A program made the translations under genes and the position numbers. Below are positions 54,303 through 63,600 of a stretch of 64,000 bases of DNA, one piece after another. The DNA lies in contig NZ_CP115541.1 of assembly GCF_031834595.1 (NCBI RefSeq), positions 3,404,501-3,468,500 of the forward strand. Reading direction: 5' to 3'. This DNA comes from Stenotrophomonas oahuensis. GTDB taxonomy: Bacteria > Pseudomonadota > Gammaproteobacteria > Xanthomonadales > Xanthomonadaceae. Numbering within the stretch: position 1 is the stretch's first letter; each line of letters starts with the position of its first letter. The notes beneath the pieces were generated by a model. The model saw only the letters and a program-made list of their open reading frames with translations, did no database searches and had not been told where the DNA came from.

Positions 54303-55374
54303 AGGCCAACAACCCTTGCACCCCCAGGTTCACGCCCAGCCCGCCCAGCAGCAGCCAGCCAAACAACAGCAGCGCCAGCAGCAATGGCTTGAGCCCGGCC
54401 TGGCGCAGCGCCGAAACATGCGTGGTCAGACCCAGCGCGGCCATCGCCATCGCCAGCAGCAGCGTGTCCAGTTGCACCAGTGTCTGCACCAGCCCAGCCG
54501 GCAGCCACTGCAGCGAGTTGAATGCTGCCACCGCAACGAAGCCGAACGCGAACCACGGCACCACGATCCGCGCGCGCGGCGCGTCCGGCGTGCCTGCCCG
54601 GGTCCGGGCCAGCAGCAACGACACCACCACCAGCGCCGGGGCCAGCAGCATCACCCGCACCATCTTGGTGATCACGGCGGTGTCGGCCGCAGCCGGGCTG
54701 ACCGCGCCACCGGCGGCAACCACCTGCGCCACCTCGTGAATCGTCGAGCCGGCAAACACCCCGTAGGCGTGCTCGCTGACCGGCAGCAGGGCATGGCTGA
54801 GGTTGAGCTGATACAGCAGCGGGTAGGCCAGCATCGCCAGCGTGCCGAACACCACCACGGTGGACACCGCCACCGTCACCTGCTCGGCGCGCGCCCGCAG
54901 CACCGGCTCGGCTGCCATCACGGCTGCTGCGCCGCAGATCGCGCTGCCAGCCCCGATCAGCAGCGCGCTGGTGCGCTCCAACCCGAACAGCCGGGTGCCG
55001 GCCCAACCGCCCAGCAGCAGCGTGCTGGCCACCATCACCCCGTCAATCAGCAGGCCCGCGATGCCGACCTGGCCGATGTCCTGGAAAGTCAGGCGCAGCC
55101 CATACAGCACGATGCCCGCGCGCAGCAGCCACTGCTTGGAAAAGCCCACGCCGGCTCCGGCGTGGACGGCCAGACGCGGATACAGCGTATTGCCCAGGCC
55201 GATACCCAGCGCGATGGCCAGGGTCAGGGCGCTCAGGCCGTGGGCCTGGAGTGCCGGCTGGTCGCCCAGTACCAGCGCCACGACCGCCACGGCGGCGGTC
55301 AGGGCCAGACCTGGCACGCGAGTCACCCAGCGCTGGCGTAGAGATGGGGTCGCAGGAAGGGTTGAGGCGTTCAC
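54301..55374 (-). CDS. YeiH-family putative sulfate/sulfite exporter
   Basis: The 357-residue inner-membrane protein has about ten hydrophobic helices, including LALTAAVAVVALVLGD, GIGLGNTLYPRLAVHAGAGVGFSKQWLLRAGIVLYGLRLTFQDI, which is the UPF0324/YeiH signature, and ALLIGAGSAICGAAAVMAAEPVL. It is divergent from a LysR-type regulator, the order known in many bacteria as yeiE-yeiH. The family has been described as anion exporters for sulfate, sulfite or related compounds. Confidence 0.9.
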   Translation of the reverse strand: MNASTLPATPSLRQRWVTRVPGLALTAAVAVVALVLGDQPALQAHGLSALTLAIALGIGLGNTLYPRLAVHAGAGVGFSKQWLLRAGIVLYGLRLTFQDIGQVGIAGLLIDGVMVASTLLLGGWAGTRLFGLERTSALLIGAGSAICGAAAVMAAEPVLRARAEQVTVAVSTVVVFGTLAMLAYPLLYQLNLSHALLPVSEHAYGVFAGSTIHEVAQVVAAGGAVSPAAADTAVITKMVRVMLLAPALVVVSLLLARTRAGTPDAPRARIVVPWFAFGFVAVAAFNSLQWLPAGLVQTLVQLDTLLLAMAMAALGLTTHVSALRQAGLKPLLLALLLFGWLLLGGLGVNLGVQGLLA

Positions 55375-55420
55375 GGGGCACTCGGTCAGCGAAGGACCGA
55401 TCCAGACTGCGCTCGTGGTG

Positions 55421-55470
55421 ATTACCTGTAAAACGACTAATATCGTTATGAATTACCTGAAAAGCAGGTT
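55421..55470. promoter_or_regulatory. LysR-type operator region in the YeiH-YeiE gap
   Basis: AACGA-N6-TCGTT (55432-55447) fits a T-N11-A type LysR site. ATTACCTG occurs at 55421-55428 and 55452-55459, 31 bases apart, and ACCTG...CAGGT forms a small hairpin at 55455-55470. The gap has about 100 bases and must hold both promoters. Confidence 0.45.
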
Positions 55471-55475
55471 GAAGT

Positions 55476-56324
55476 ATGTTGCGTCTGACATTGCGGCAAT
55501 GGCAGGTAGTAGTGGCCGTCGCCGATGCCGGCACCACCACCGCCGCAGGGCAGGCGCTCGGTCTGTCCCAGTCGGCGGTGAGCGCGGCCCTGAACGAACT
55601 GGAACACCAGTTGCCCGACCGGCTGTTCGACCGGGTCGGTCGCCGCCTGCTGCTCAACGCGCACGGGCGGGCGCTGCTGGATCCGGCGCGTGCCCTGCTG
55701 CTGGCGGCGTCCACGCTGGAACAGAGCGCTGAAGCCCGCCCCCTCCAGCTGCGCATCGCCGCCAGTACCACCATCGGCAATTACCTGTTGCCCGCGCGGA
55801 TCGCAGCGCTGCAGGCGCTTCAGCCCCGGACCCGGGTGGACCTGCATATTGGCAACAGTGCCGAGGTGGTCGAGCAGGTGCAGCGGCTGGAGGTGGATGT
55901 CGGCCTGATTGAAGGCCCGTGCCATGCCAGCGGGCTGCAGGTGCAGCCCTGGCAACGCGACGAACTGGTGATCGTGGCGACCGCTTCAGCGCCGGTCCGG
56001 ATGACAACGGACGCCCTGCGCAGCGCCCGCTGGCTGCTGCGCGAACCCGGCTCCGGGACGCGCGAGGCGGTGGAGCAGGGCCTGTTGCCGCACCTGCATC
56101 ACTTTGCCGACAGCATGCAGCTGGGTAGCACCGAGGCGATCAAGCAGGCGGCGGCCGCCGGCCTGGGCCTGGCCTGCCTGTCGCGGCATGCGGTGGCCGA
56201 CCTGCTGGCTTTGGGGCGGCTGCAGGTGGTGCAGACCGGGCTGCCAGCGCTGTCGCGGCAGCTCTGGAGGGTGCAGCATCCGCACCGCTCGTTGCCGGCG
56301 GCGCTGGACACCCTGCTGCGCTAG
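55476..56324 (+). CDS. LysR-family regulator, YeiE/CbbR-like
   Basis: The 282-residue regulator has the LysR HTH (LTLRQWQVVVAVADAGTTTAAGQALGLSQSAVSAALNELEHQLPDRLFDRVGRRLLLNAHG) and a co-inducer domain (RIAASTTIGNYLLPARIAALQALQPRTRVDLHIGNSAEVVEQVQRLEVDVGLIEGPC). The SxTxxxYLLP and VDVGLIEGP patterns place it near YeiE and CysB/CbbR types. It is divergent from the YeiH exporter gene, which it probably controls. The start ATG 55476 has no strong ribosome binding site. Confidence 0.92.
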   Translation: MLRLTLRQWQVVVAVADAGTTTAAGQALGLSQSAVSAALNELEHQLPDRLFDRVGRRLLLNAHGRALLDPARALLLAASTLEQSAEARPLQLRIAASTTIGNYLLPARIAALQALQPRTRVDLHIGNSAEVVEQVQRLEVDVGLIEGPCHASGLQVQPWQRDELVIVATASAPVRMTTDALRSARWLLREPGSGTREAVEQGLLPHLHHFADSMQLGSTEAIKQAAAAGLGLACLSRHAVADLLALGRLQVVQTGLPALSRQLWRVQHPHRSLPAALDTLLR

Positions 56325-56360
56325 GCGACGGCAGCGGGTGCTCGCGCTTACAATGGCGGG

Positions 56361-58247
56361 ATGCCTCTGATTACTCTGCAGAACGTCGACTTCAGCGTCG
56401 GCGGCCCGTTGTTGCTGGAAAAAGCCGAATTGTCGATCGAGCCGGGCGAACGCATCGCCCTGATCGGTCGCAACGGTGCCGGCAAATCCACCCTGCTCAA
56501 ACTGCTGTCCGGGGACCACAAGCCCGATGATGGCGAAGTCCGCGTGCAGCAGGGGGTGCGGGTCACCCGGCTGGAACAAGAAGTGCCACACGGTGCCGCC
56601 GGCAGCGTGTTCGATGTGGTGGCCGATGGTCTCGGCGAACTGGGCCAGTGGCTGGCCGAGTTCCATCACCTCAGCCATGCCGAGGTGTTCGACGGTGACG
56701 CGCTGGGCGCGGTGCAGGCCAAGATCGATGCCGCCAATGGTTGGGGCCTGGACCAGCGGGTCGAAGAAACCCTGACCAAGCTGGAACTGGATGGCGAGGC
56801 CGAATTCGGTCGGCTTTCAGGCGGCATGAAGCGTCGCGTGCTGCTGGCACGCGCGCTGGTGTCCGCGCCCGACCTGCTGCTGCTGGACGAACCGACCAAC
56901 CACTTGGACATCGAAGCCATCGACTGGCTCGAAGCCTTCCTGAAGAGCTGGAGCGGCAGCGTGGTGTTCGTCACCCACGACCGTCGCTTCCTGCGCGCGC
57001 TGGCCACCCGCATCGTTGAGATCGACCGTGGCCAGGTCACCAGCTGGCCGGGCGACTGGGCCAACTATGAGCGTCGCCGCGAAGAACGGCTCAACGCGCA
57101 GGCGCAGGAGAATGCGCGCTTCGACAAGCTGCTGGCACAGGAAGAAGTGTGGATCCGCCAGGGCATCAAGGCCCGCCGCACCCGTGACGAAGGTCGCGTG
57201 CGCCGACTGAAGGCGATGCGCAACGAGCGTTCGCAGCGCCGCGAGATGAGCGGCAACGTCAGGATGGAAGCGGCGCAGGCCGAGAACTCCGGCAAGAAGG
57301 TGATCGACGTCAAGGACATCTCGTTTGCCTTCGGCGAGCGCTGCATGGTCAAGGACTTCAGCACCACCATCCTGCGCGGCGACCGCATTGGCCTGATCGG
57401 CCCCAACGGCAGCGGCAAGACCACCCTGCTCAAACTGCTGCTGGGCGACCTCGCTCCGGATAGTGGCGAAGTGGTGGCCGGCACCAACCTCCAGATCGCC
57501 TATTTCGACCAGTACCGTGCGGTGCTGCGCGAAGACTGGACCGCGATTGAAAACGTGGCTGAAGGCCGCGATTTCCTCGAGTTCAACGGCAAGCGCAAGC
57601 ATGTGCATGCCTACCTGCAGGACTTCCTGTTCACCCCCGAGCGCGCGCGTGCGCCGATCACCCGTCTGAGCGGCGGCGAGCGCAACCGGCTGCTGCTGGC
57701 CAAGCTGTTCGCGCAGCCATCCAACCTGCTGGTGATGGACGAACCGACCAACGACCTGGACGTGGAAACGCTGGAGCTGCTGGAAGAGCTGCTGGCCGAT
57801 TACACCGGCACGCTGCTGCTGGTCAGCCACGACCGTGACTTCCTCGACAACGTGGTGACCTCCACCATGGTGATGGAAGGCGAGGGTGTGGTGGGTGAGT
57901 ACGTGGGCGGTTACAGCGACTGGCAGCGTTATGCCGCGCAACGCGCCGCGCAGGCGGTTGCCCCGGTGGCGGCCAAGCCGACCACGCCGGTACCGGCTGC
58001 CGCCGTCGCCGCGCCGGCAACGCCGGCCAAGCGCAAGCTCAGCTTCAAGGACCAGCGCGAGCTGGAACAGCTGCCGGCGAAGATCGAGCAGCTGGAAAAG
58101 GACGTGGAAGGGTTGACCGCCGCCATGAACGACCCCGCGTTCTACCAGCGCAGCGCGCCGGACATGGCCGCGCACACGCAGAAGCTGACCGCCGTGCAGA
58201 ACGAGCTGGATGCCGCGTACAAGCGCTGGGAAGAACTGGATAGCTGA
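56361..58247 (+). CDS. uup: ABC-F ATPase Uup
   Basis: The 628-residue soluble ATPase has two nucleotide-binding domains. First: Walker A IGRNGAGKSTLLKLL, signature LSGGMKRRVLLARAL, Walker B LLLLDEPTNHLD. Second: LIGPNGSGKTTLLKLLLG, LSGGERNRLLLAKLF, LLVMDEPTNDLD. A long inter-domain linker (RREERLNAQAQENARFDKLLAQEEVWIRQGIKARRTRDEGRVRRLKAMRNERSQRR) is the PtIM region. The C-terminal 110 residues hold an Ala/Pro-rich spacer and a DNA-binding-like coiled coil (KDQRELEQLPAKIEQLEKDVEGLTAAM), typical of Uup rather than EttA. It acts on ribosomes and in limiting precise transposon excision. Confidence 0.95.
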   Translation: MPLITLQNVDFSVGGPLLLEKAELSIEPGERIALIGRNGAGKSTLLKLLSGDHKPDDGEVRVQQGVRVTRLEQEVPHGAAGSVFDVVADGLGELGQWLAEFHHLSHAEVFDGDALGAVQAKIDAANGWGLDQRVEETLTKLELDGEAEFGRLSGGMKRRVLLARALVSAPDLLLLDEPTNHLDIEAIDWLEAFLKSWSGSVVFVTHDRRFLRALATRIVEIDRGQVTSWPGDWANYERRREERLNAQAQENARFDKLLAQEEVWIRQGIKARRTRDEGRVRRLKAMRNERSQRREMSGNVRMEAAQAENSGKKVIDVKDISFAFGERCMVKDFSTTILRGDRIGLIGPNGSGKTTLLKLLLGDLAPDSGEVVAGTNLQIAYFDQYRAVLREDWTAIENVAEGRDFLEFNGKRKHVHAYLQDFLFTPERARAPITRLSGGERNRLLLAKLFAQPSNLLVMDEPTNDLDVETLELLEELLADYTGTLLLVSHDRDFLDNVVTSTMVMEGEGVVGEYVGGYSDWQRYAAQRAAQAVAPVAAKPTTPVPAAAVAAPATPAKRKLSFKDQRELEQLPAKIEQLEKDVEGLTAAMNDPAFYQRSAPDMAAHTQKLTAVQNELDAAYKRWEELDS

Positions 58248-58273
58248 CCCTGCGAACGGGGCGGCATTCCGCT

Positions 58274-58389
58274 GGACGCGCATGGCGCGTCCCTACGCGG
58301 CGATGCACGGGGCGGTGGGATTCCGTTGGACGCGCATGGCGCGTCACTACGGGGGCGATGGGATGCGTAGTGACGCGCCATGCGCGTCA
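58274..58389. repeat. Three GTAG-type repeats (GACGCGC family)
   Basis: GGACGCGC-ATG-GCGCGTCCCTAC at 58274-58296, the same with GTCACTAC at 58328-58350, and the inverted copy GTAGTGACGCGC-CAT-GCGCGTCA at 58367-58389. They fill the gap between the converging uup and cytochrome c genes. Confidence 0.85.
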
Positions 58390-58411
58390 TCGACACACCC
58401 ACCCCGGGCGA

Positions 58412-58873
58412 TCATTTCAACCCGTGCAGATCCCGCAGCTGGCTCGGCCGCGAACCGAAATACGCGGCCAGGTCCGCAATATCCTGATCGCTCAGATCCT
58501 TGGCCTGCGGCGTCATCAGCGCATGCTCGCGATCACCGGCCCGGTAGGCCTGCAACGCATGCGCCAGATAATCCCCGTACTGCCCACCCAGCTTCGGGTA
58601 GGTCGGGTCGATCGGGTTGTTGCCGTCGGCTCCGTGGCAGTCGATGCAGCTCTGGTTGGTCGCCTTGCCCTTGACCTGGGCACGCGCCTCACCGGCGGCA
58701 ATACGGCCGGCAGGCAGGCCGGCGGACGAGCTGGAGCCGTGTTCGCCACTGGCATGGCCAGGGTCGGCGGCGGAATCTGTGCTGTTTTCAACCTGCGACT
58801 GCGAACAGGCAGCCATCAGCAGGGCAACGGACAGAGCGATGGCGTGACGCTTGAAGGGCGCGGCTTTCGTCAT
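58412..58873 (-). CDS. Cytochrome c, small lipoprotein
   Basis: The 153-residue precursor has a lipoprotein signal ending in LLMAAC, so it should be anchored to a membrane facing the periplasm. A Ser/Gly/His-rich spacer follows, then the heme-binding CIDCH, and the axial methionine likely in HALMTPQAKDL. The segment PTYPKLGGQYGDYLAHALQAYRAGDRE is typical of cytochrome c4/c553-type domains. It lies 8 bases downstream of another cytochrome c gene, forming an electron-transfer pair. Confidence 0.92.
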   Translation of the reverse strand: MTKAAPFKRHAIALSVALLMAACSQSQVENSTDSAADPGHASGEHGSSSSAGLPAGRIAAGEARAQVKGKATNQSCIDCHGADGNNPIDPTYPKLGGQYGDYLAHALQAYRAGDREHALMTPQAKDLSDQDIADLAAYFGSRPSQLRDLHGLK

Positions 58874-58881
58874 GAGCGTGC

Positions 58882-59280
58882 TTATTTGGCGGTGGACAGG
58901 TAAACAGCGAGATCGGCGATCTCCTGTTCGCTGAAACTCATCGACTGCGCCTGCATCGTCGGATGCCGGCGCTTGCCCTGGCGGTACTCGGTCAGCGCTT
59001 GGGTCAGGTACTGCGCCGACTGCCCGCCAATCTTGGGCACCCGGTAGCTGGGGTAGGCGTTTTTGTAGCCGGTGATGCCATGGCACCCCTGGCAGGTATA
59101 GGCCAGGGTGCGCCCGTTGTCGAAATTCCCGGAGGGAGCGGCAGGGGCGGCCGGTGCGGCGGCCGGAGCCGGGGCAGCGGGTACGGCTGGAACAGCAGAA
59201 GCAGGTGCGGCCTGGGCGGCAACCCCGAAGGGCAGGAGGACGGCCAGAGCAAGACAAGCGGCGAGCGGCTGCGGGCGCAT
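58882..59280 (-). CDS. Cytochrome c, small periplasmic
   Basis: The 132-residue precursor has a cleavable signal (MRPQPLAACLALAVLLPFGVAAQA) and a Pro/Ala-rich spacer. The heme site is CQGCH and the axial methionine likely in RRHPTMQAQSMSFSE. The YPSYRVPKIGGQSAQYLTQALTEYRQGKR segment is the cytochrome c4-like half. It is first in the pair with the lipoprotein cytochrome and is transcribed divergently from the efflux genes. Confidence 0.92.
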   Translation of the reverse strand: MRPQPLAACLALAVLLPFGVAAQAAPASAVPAVPAAPAPAAAPAAPAAPSGNFDNGRTLAYTCQGCHGITGYKNAYPSYRVPKIGGQSAQYLTQALTEYRQGKRRHPTMQAQSMSFSEQEIADLAVYLSTAK

Positions 59281-59483
59281 GATGTCTCCGATAAACGGTT
59301 TCTGGTCGTTCCGGCGTGGGGTACGGAACTGTCCGGAGTATAGCCTGCGTTTTCATCTAGCTGAAATCGGAGCGCTTTCAAGACTGACTCTGGTCACCAT
59401 GACCTTTGGGATATGGTGTTGTCGTGACGTGGTGCATTACTTTGCTACCACACCTGCCCACGCACCTCCTCAGGGACACGACG

Positions 59484-60629
59484 ATGTCGCGACTTTCTTT
59501 CCTGCCCGGCCGCACCGGAACCTGCGCCGCCGCGCTGCTGATCACCACCACCTTGTTGCTGAGCGGCTGCGGAGCCGGCGGCCCTGCGGACGCCCAGGCG
59601 GCCGAAGGCAAGGACCCCAAGGCAGAGAAGGCCCCCGATGCGGTGCCGGTCGAGGCGGTGGCCGCCAGCCGCCGCGCGGTTGCGGCCAGCTACACCGGCA
59701 CCGCCGCGCTGGAAGCGCGCGCTGAGTCGCAGGTGGTGGCCAAGACCTCCGGTGTGGCGCTGGCGGTGCTGGTCGAGGAAGGTCAGCAGGTCCGCGCCGG
59801 CCAGCCGCTGGTGCGCCTGGACCCGGACCGCGCACGCCTCGCGGTTGCGCAGAGCGAAGCGCAGATGCGCAAGCTGGAGAACAACTACCAGCGTGCCCAG
59901 AAGCTGATCGGCCAGCAGATGGTCAGCGCCGCCGACGTCGACCAGATCCGCTTCGACCTGGAAAACGCGCGCGCCCAGTACCGCCTCGCGACGCTGGAGC
60001 TGTCCTACACCACGGTGGTGGCCCCGATCTCCGGAGTGATCGCCTCGCGCTCGATCAAGACCGGCAACTTCGTGCAGATCAACACGCCGATCTTCCGCAT
60101 CGTCGACAACTCGCGCCTGGAAGCCACGCTCAACGTGCCCGAGCGCGAACTGGCCACGCTGCGCCCCGGCCAGCCGGTGACCCTGGTTGCCGACGCGCTG
60201 CCGGGCAGATCATTCCCCGGCACCGTGGACCGTATCGCACCGGTGGTAGACGCCGGCAGCGGCACCTTCCGCGTGGTCAGCGGCTTCGGGGAAGACGCCG
60301 CCGGTCTGCAGCCGGGCATGTTCGGCCGCATCCGCATCGACTACGACCAGCGTGCCGACGCGCTGGTGGTGCCGCGCCTTGCGCTGCTCGACGACGGCGA
60401 CCCGGCCGTGTTCCGGGTGCGCGACGGCAAGGTCGCGCGCGTGCCGGTGAAGGTCGGCTACGCCGAAGGCCCGTGGGTGGAAATCCGCGAAGGCCTGGCG
60501 GTCGGCGACAAGGTCGTCACCGCCGGCAAGGTGGCCCTGCGTGACGGCACTGCGGTGCAAGTGATCGGCGAGAAGCCGGCCGCCACCGTGGCCAAGGCCG
60601 CGCCGAAGAAGGCGGAGAACCGTCAATGA
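59484..60629 (+). CDS. RND efflux periplasmic adaptor lipoprotein
   Basis: The 381-residue precursor has a lipoprotein signal ending in LLLSGCG. The membrane-fusion-protein layout is clear: a lipoyl half (SGVALAVLVEEGQQVRAGQPLVRLD), a short alpha-hairpin (RLAVAQSEAQMRKLENNYQRAQKLIGQQMVSAADVDQIRFDLENARAQYRLATLELSYTTVVAPISGVI), a beta barrel (LEATLNVPERELATLRPGQPVTLV) and the membrane-proximal domain. It connects the inner-membrane pump, encoded next, to an outer-membrane duct. The pump gene starts within its stop codon (ATGA overlap). Confidence 0.95.
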   Translation: MSRLSFLPGRTGTCAAALLITTTLLLSGCGAGGPADAQAAEGKDPKAEKAPDAVPVEAVAASRRAVAASYTGTAALEARAESQVVAKTSGVALAVLVEEGQQVRAGQPLVRLDPDRARLAVAQSEAQMRKLENNYQRAQKLIGQQMVSAADVDQIRFDLENARAQYRLATLELSYTTVVAPISGVIASRSIKTGNFVQINTPIFRIVDNSRLEATLNVPERELATLRPGQPVTLVADALPGRSFPGTVDRIAPVVDAGSGTFRVVSGFGEDAAGLQPGMFGRIRIDYDQRADALVVPRLALLDDGDPAVFRVRDGKVARVPVKVGYAEGPWVEIREGLAVGDKVVTAGKVALRDGTAVQVIGEKPAATVAKAAPKKAENRQ

Positions 60630-63600
60630 GTTCGCCCGGGCATGACCACGGCAGTGAACCGCACCCGGCCGATGATGGCCGGGGCACCGGCGGCGGCCTG
60701 GTGGAATTCGCCACCCGTCGCCGCGTCACCATCTTCATGTGCATGCTCACCCTGGTGCTGTTCGGCCTGATCGCGCTGGGCAACCTCAAGGTCAACCTGC
60801 TGCCGGACCTGAGCTATCCGACCCTGACGGTGCGCACCGAGTACACCGGTGCCGCCCCGACCGAAATTGAAACCCTGATCACCGAACCGGTTGAAGAAGC
60901 CGTGGGCGTGGTCAAGAACCTGCGCAAGCTGAAGTCGGTCTCGCGTACCGGCCAGAGTGACGTGGTGCTGGAGTTTGCCTGGGGCACCAACATGGACCAG
61001 GCCAGCCTGGAGGTGCGCGACAAGATGGAAGCGCTGAACCTGCCACTGGAGGCCAAGGCCCCGGTGCTGCTGCGCTTCAATCCGTCCACCGAGCCGATCA
61101 TGCGCCTGGTGATCGCATCCAAGGCCGACCCGGCCACGGATGCCGACGCGGTGCGTCAGCTGACCGCGCTGCGCCGTTATGCCGACGAAGACCTGAAGAA
61201 GAAGCTGGAACCCGTGGCCGGCGTGGCGGCAGTGAAGGTGGGCGGTGGTCTGGAAGACGAGATCCAGGTCGACATCGACCAGCAGAAGCTGGCCCAGCTC
61301 AACCTGCCGATCGACAACGTGATCAAGCGGCTCAAGGAAGAGAACATCAACATCTCCGGCGGCCGCCTGGAAGAGGGCTCGCAGCGCTTCCTGGTGCGCA
61401 CGGTGAACCAGTTCGCCGACCTGGAAGACATCCGCAACCTGCTGGTAACCACCCAGAGCAGCACCGGCAGCGCCGCCGACGCGGCCATGCAGCAGATGTT
61501 CGCAATTGCCGCGTCCACCGGTTCGGACGCGGCCATCGCCGCGGCCTCGGCCGCACAGAGCGCGTCCAGCAGCAGTTCCACCAACATCGCCAATGGCGTG
61601 CCGGTGCGGCTGAAGGACGTCGCCACGGTGCGCCAGGGCTTCAAGGAACGCGAAGCGATCATCCGCCTGGGCGGACGTGAAGCGGTCGAACTGGCGATCT
61701 ACAAGGAAGGCGATGCCAACACCGTGGCTACCGCCGCCGCGCTGCGCACGCGCCTGGAACAGATCAAGTCGCAGATTCCCGGCGATGCCGAACTGACCAC
61801 GATTGAAGACCAGTCGCGCTTCATTGAACACGCGATCAGCGACGTCAAGAAGGACGCGGTGATCGGCGGCCTGCTCGCGATCCTGATCATCTTCCTGTTC
61901 CTGCGTGATGGCTGGAGCACGTTCGTGATCAGCCTGTCGCTGCCGGTATCGATCATCACCACGTTCTTCTTCATGGGCCAGCTGGGGCTTAGCTTGAACG
62001 TGATGTCGCTGGGCGGCCTGGCGCTGGCCACCGGCCTGGTGGTGGATGATTCCATCGTGGTGCTGGAAAGCATCGCCAAGGCGCGTGAGCGTGGCCTGGG
62101 CATTCTGCAGGCGGCCATCACCGGCACCCGCGAAGTGAGCATGGCGGTGGTGGCCTCCACCCTGACCACCATCGCGGTGTTCCTGCCGCTGGTGTTCGTG
62201 GACGGGATCGCAGGCCAGCTGTTCCGCGACCAGGCCCTGACCGTGGCGATTGCGATTGCGATCTCGCTGCTGGTGGCGATGACCCTGATTCCGATGCTGA
62301 GCTCGCTGAAGGGCCGCCCGCCGCTGGCGTTCCCGGAAGAAGCCCCGCACGGCACCTGGCAACCGCAGAGCCGCTGGCTGAAGCCGGTGGCCGGCAGCCG
62401 CCGTGGCCTGGGCGCGCTGGTGCGCTGGAGTGTGTTCGGCGTGGCCTGGGTGATCGTCAAGCTGTGGCGTGGCCTGACTGCCGTGGTCGGTCCGGTGATG
62501 CGCAAGGCCAGCGACGTGGCGATGAAGCCCTATGCGGGTGCAGAGCGCGGTTACCTCAAACTGCTGCCCAGTGCTCTGGCGCACCCGGGCAAGGTGTTGG
62601 GTCTGGCCGCCTTGGCCTTCGTCGCCACGCTGGCGATGGTGCCGATGCTGGGCGCGGACCTGATTCCGCAGTTGGCCCAGGACCGCTTCGAGATGACCGC
62701 GAAGCTGCCGGCCGGTACGCCGCTGAAGCAGACCGACGCGCTGGTGCGTGAGCTGCAGCTGGCGCATGCCAAGGATGACAGCATCGCGTCGCTGTATGGC
62801 GTGAGCGGCAGCGGCACCCGGCTGGATGCGAATCCCACCGAGAGCGGCGAGAACATCGGCAAGCTGACCGTGGTGATGGCCGGCGGTGGTAGTGCAAAGA
62901 CCGAAGCGGAGATCACCGAACGCCTGCGTGCCTCGATGCAGGGCCACCCGGGTGTACAGGTCGACTTCGCCCGGCCGGCGTTGTTCAGCTTCTCCACGCC
63001 GCTGGAAGTGGAGCTGCGCGGCCAGGACATGGCCACGCTGGAACGCGCCGGCCAGGCCCTGGCCGCGATGCTGCGCAACAACCCGCACTACGCCGACGTC
63101 AAGTCGACGGTGGAAGAAGGCTTCCCGGAAATCCAGATCCGCTTCGACCAGGAGCGCGCCGGTGCGCTGGGCCTGACCACGCGCCAGATCGCCGACGTGG
63201 TGGTCAAGAAAGTGCGCGGCGACGTGGCCACCCGCTACAGCTTCCGCGACCGCAAGATAGATGTGCTGGTGCGGGCGCAGGAAGGTGATCGCGCCAGCGT
63301 GGAGAGCATCCGCCGCCTGATCGTCAATCCGGGCAGTGCGCGTCCGGTGACGCTGGACGCGGTGGCGGAGGTGGTCGCGACCAACGGTCCCAGCGAGATC
63401 CACCGCGCCGACCAGACCCGCGTGGCGGTGGTGTCGGCCAACCTGCGCGACATCGATCTGGGCGGTGCGGTGCGGGAAGTGCAGGCCATGGTGGCTGAGC
63501 AGCCGCTGGGTGCCGGGGTCGGCATGCATATCGGCGGGCAGGGCGAGGAGCTGGCCGAATCGGCACGCTCGCTGATCTTCGCCTTCGGCCTGGCGATCTT

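Noticed and set aside
60623..63529. 968-codon open frame antisense to the RND pump gene
   Set aside because: The plus strand gives an unmistakable RND pump; the antisense product is a His/Gln/Arg-rich shadow.
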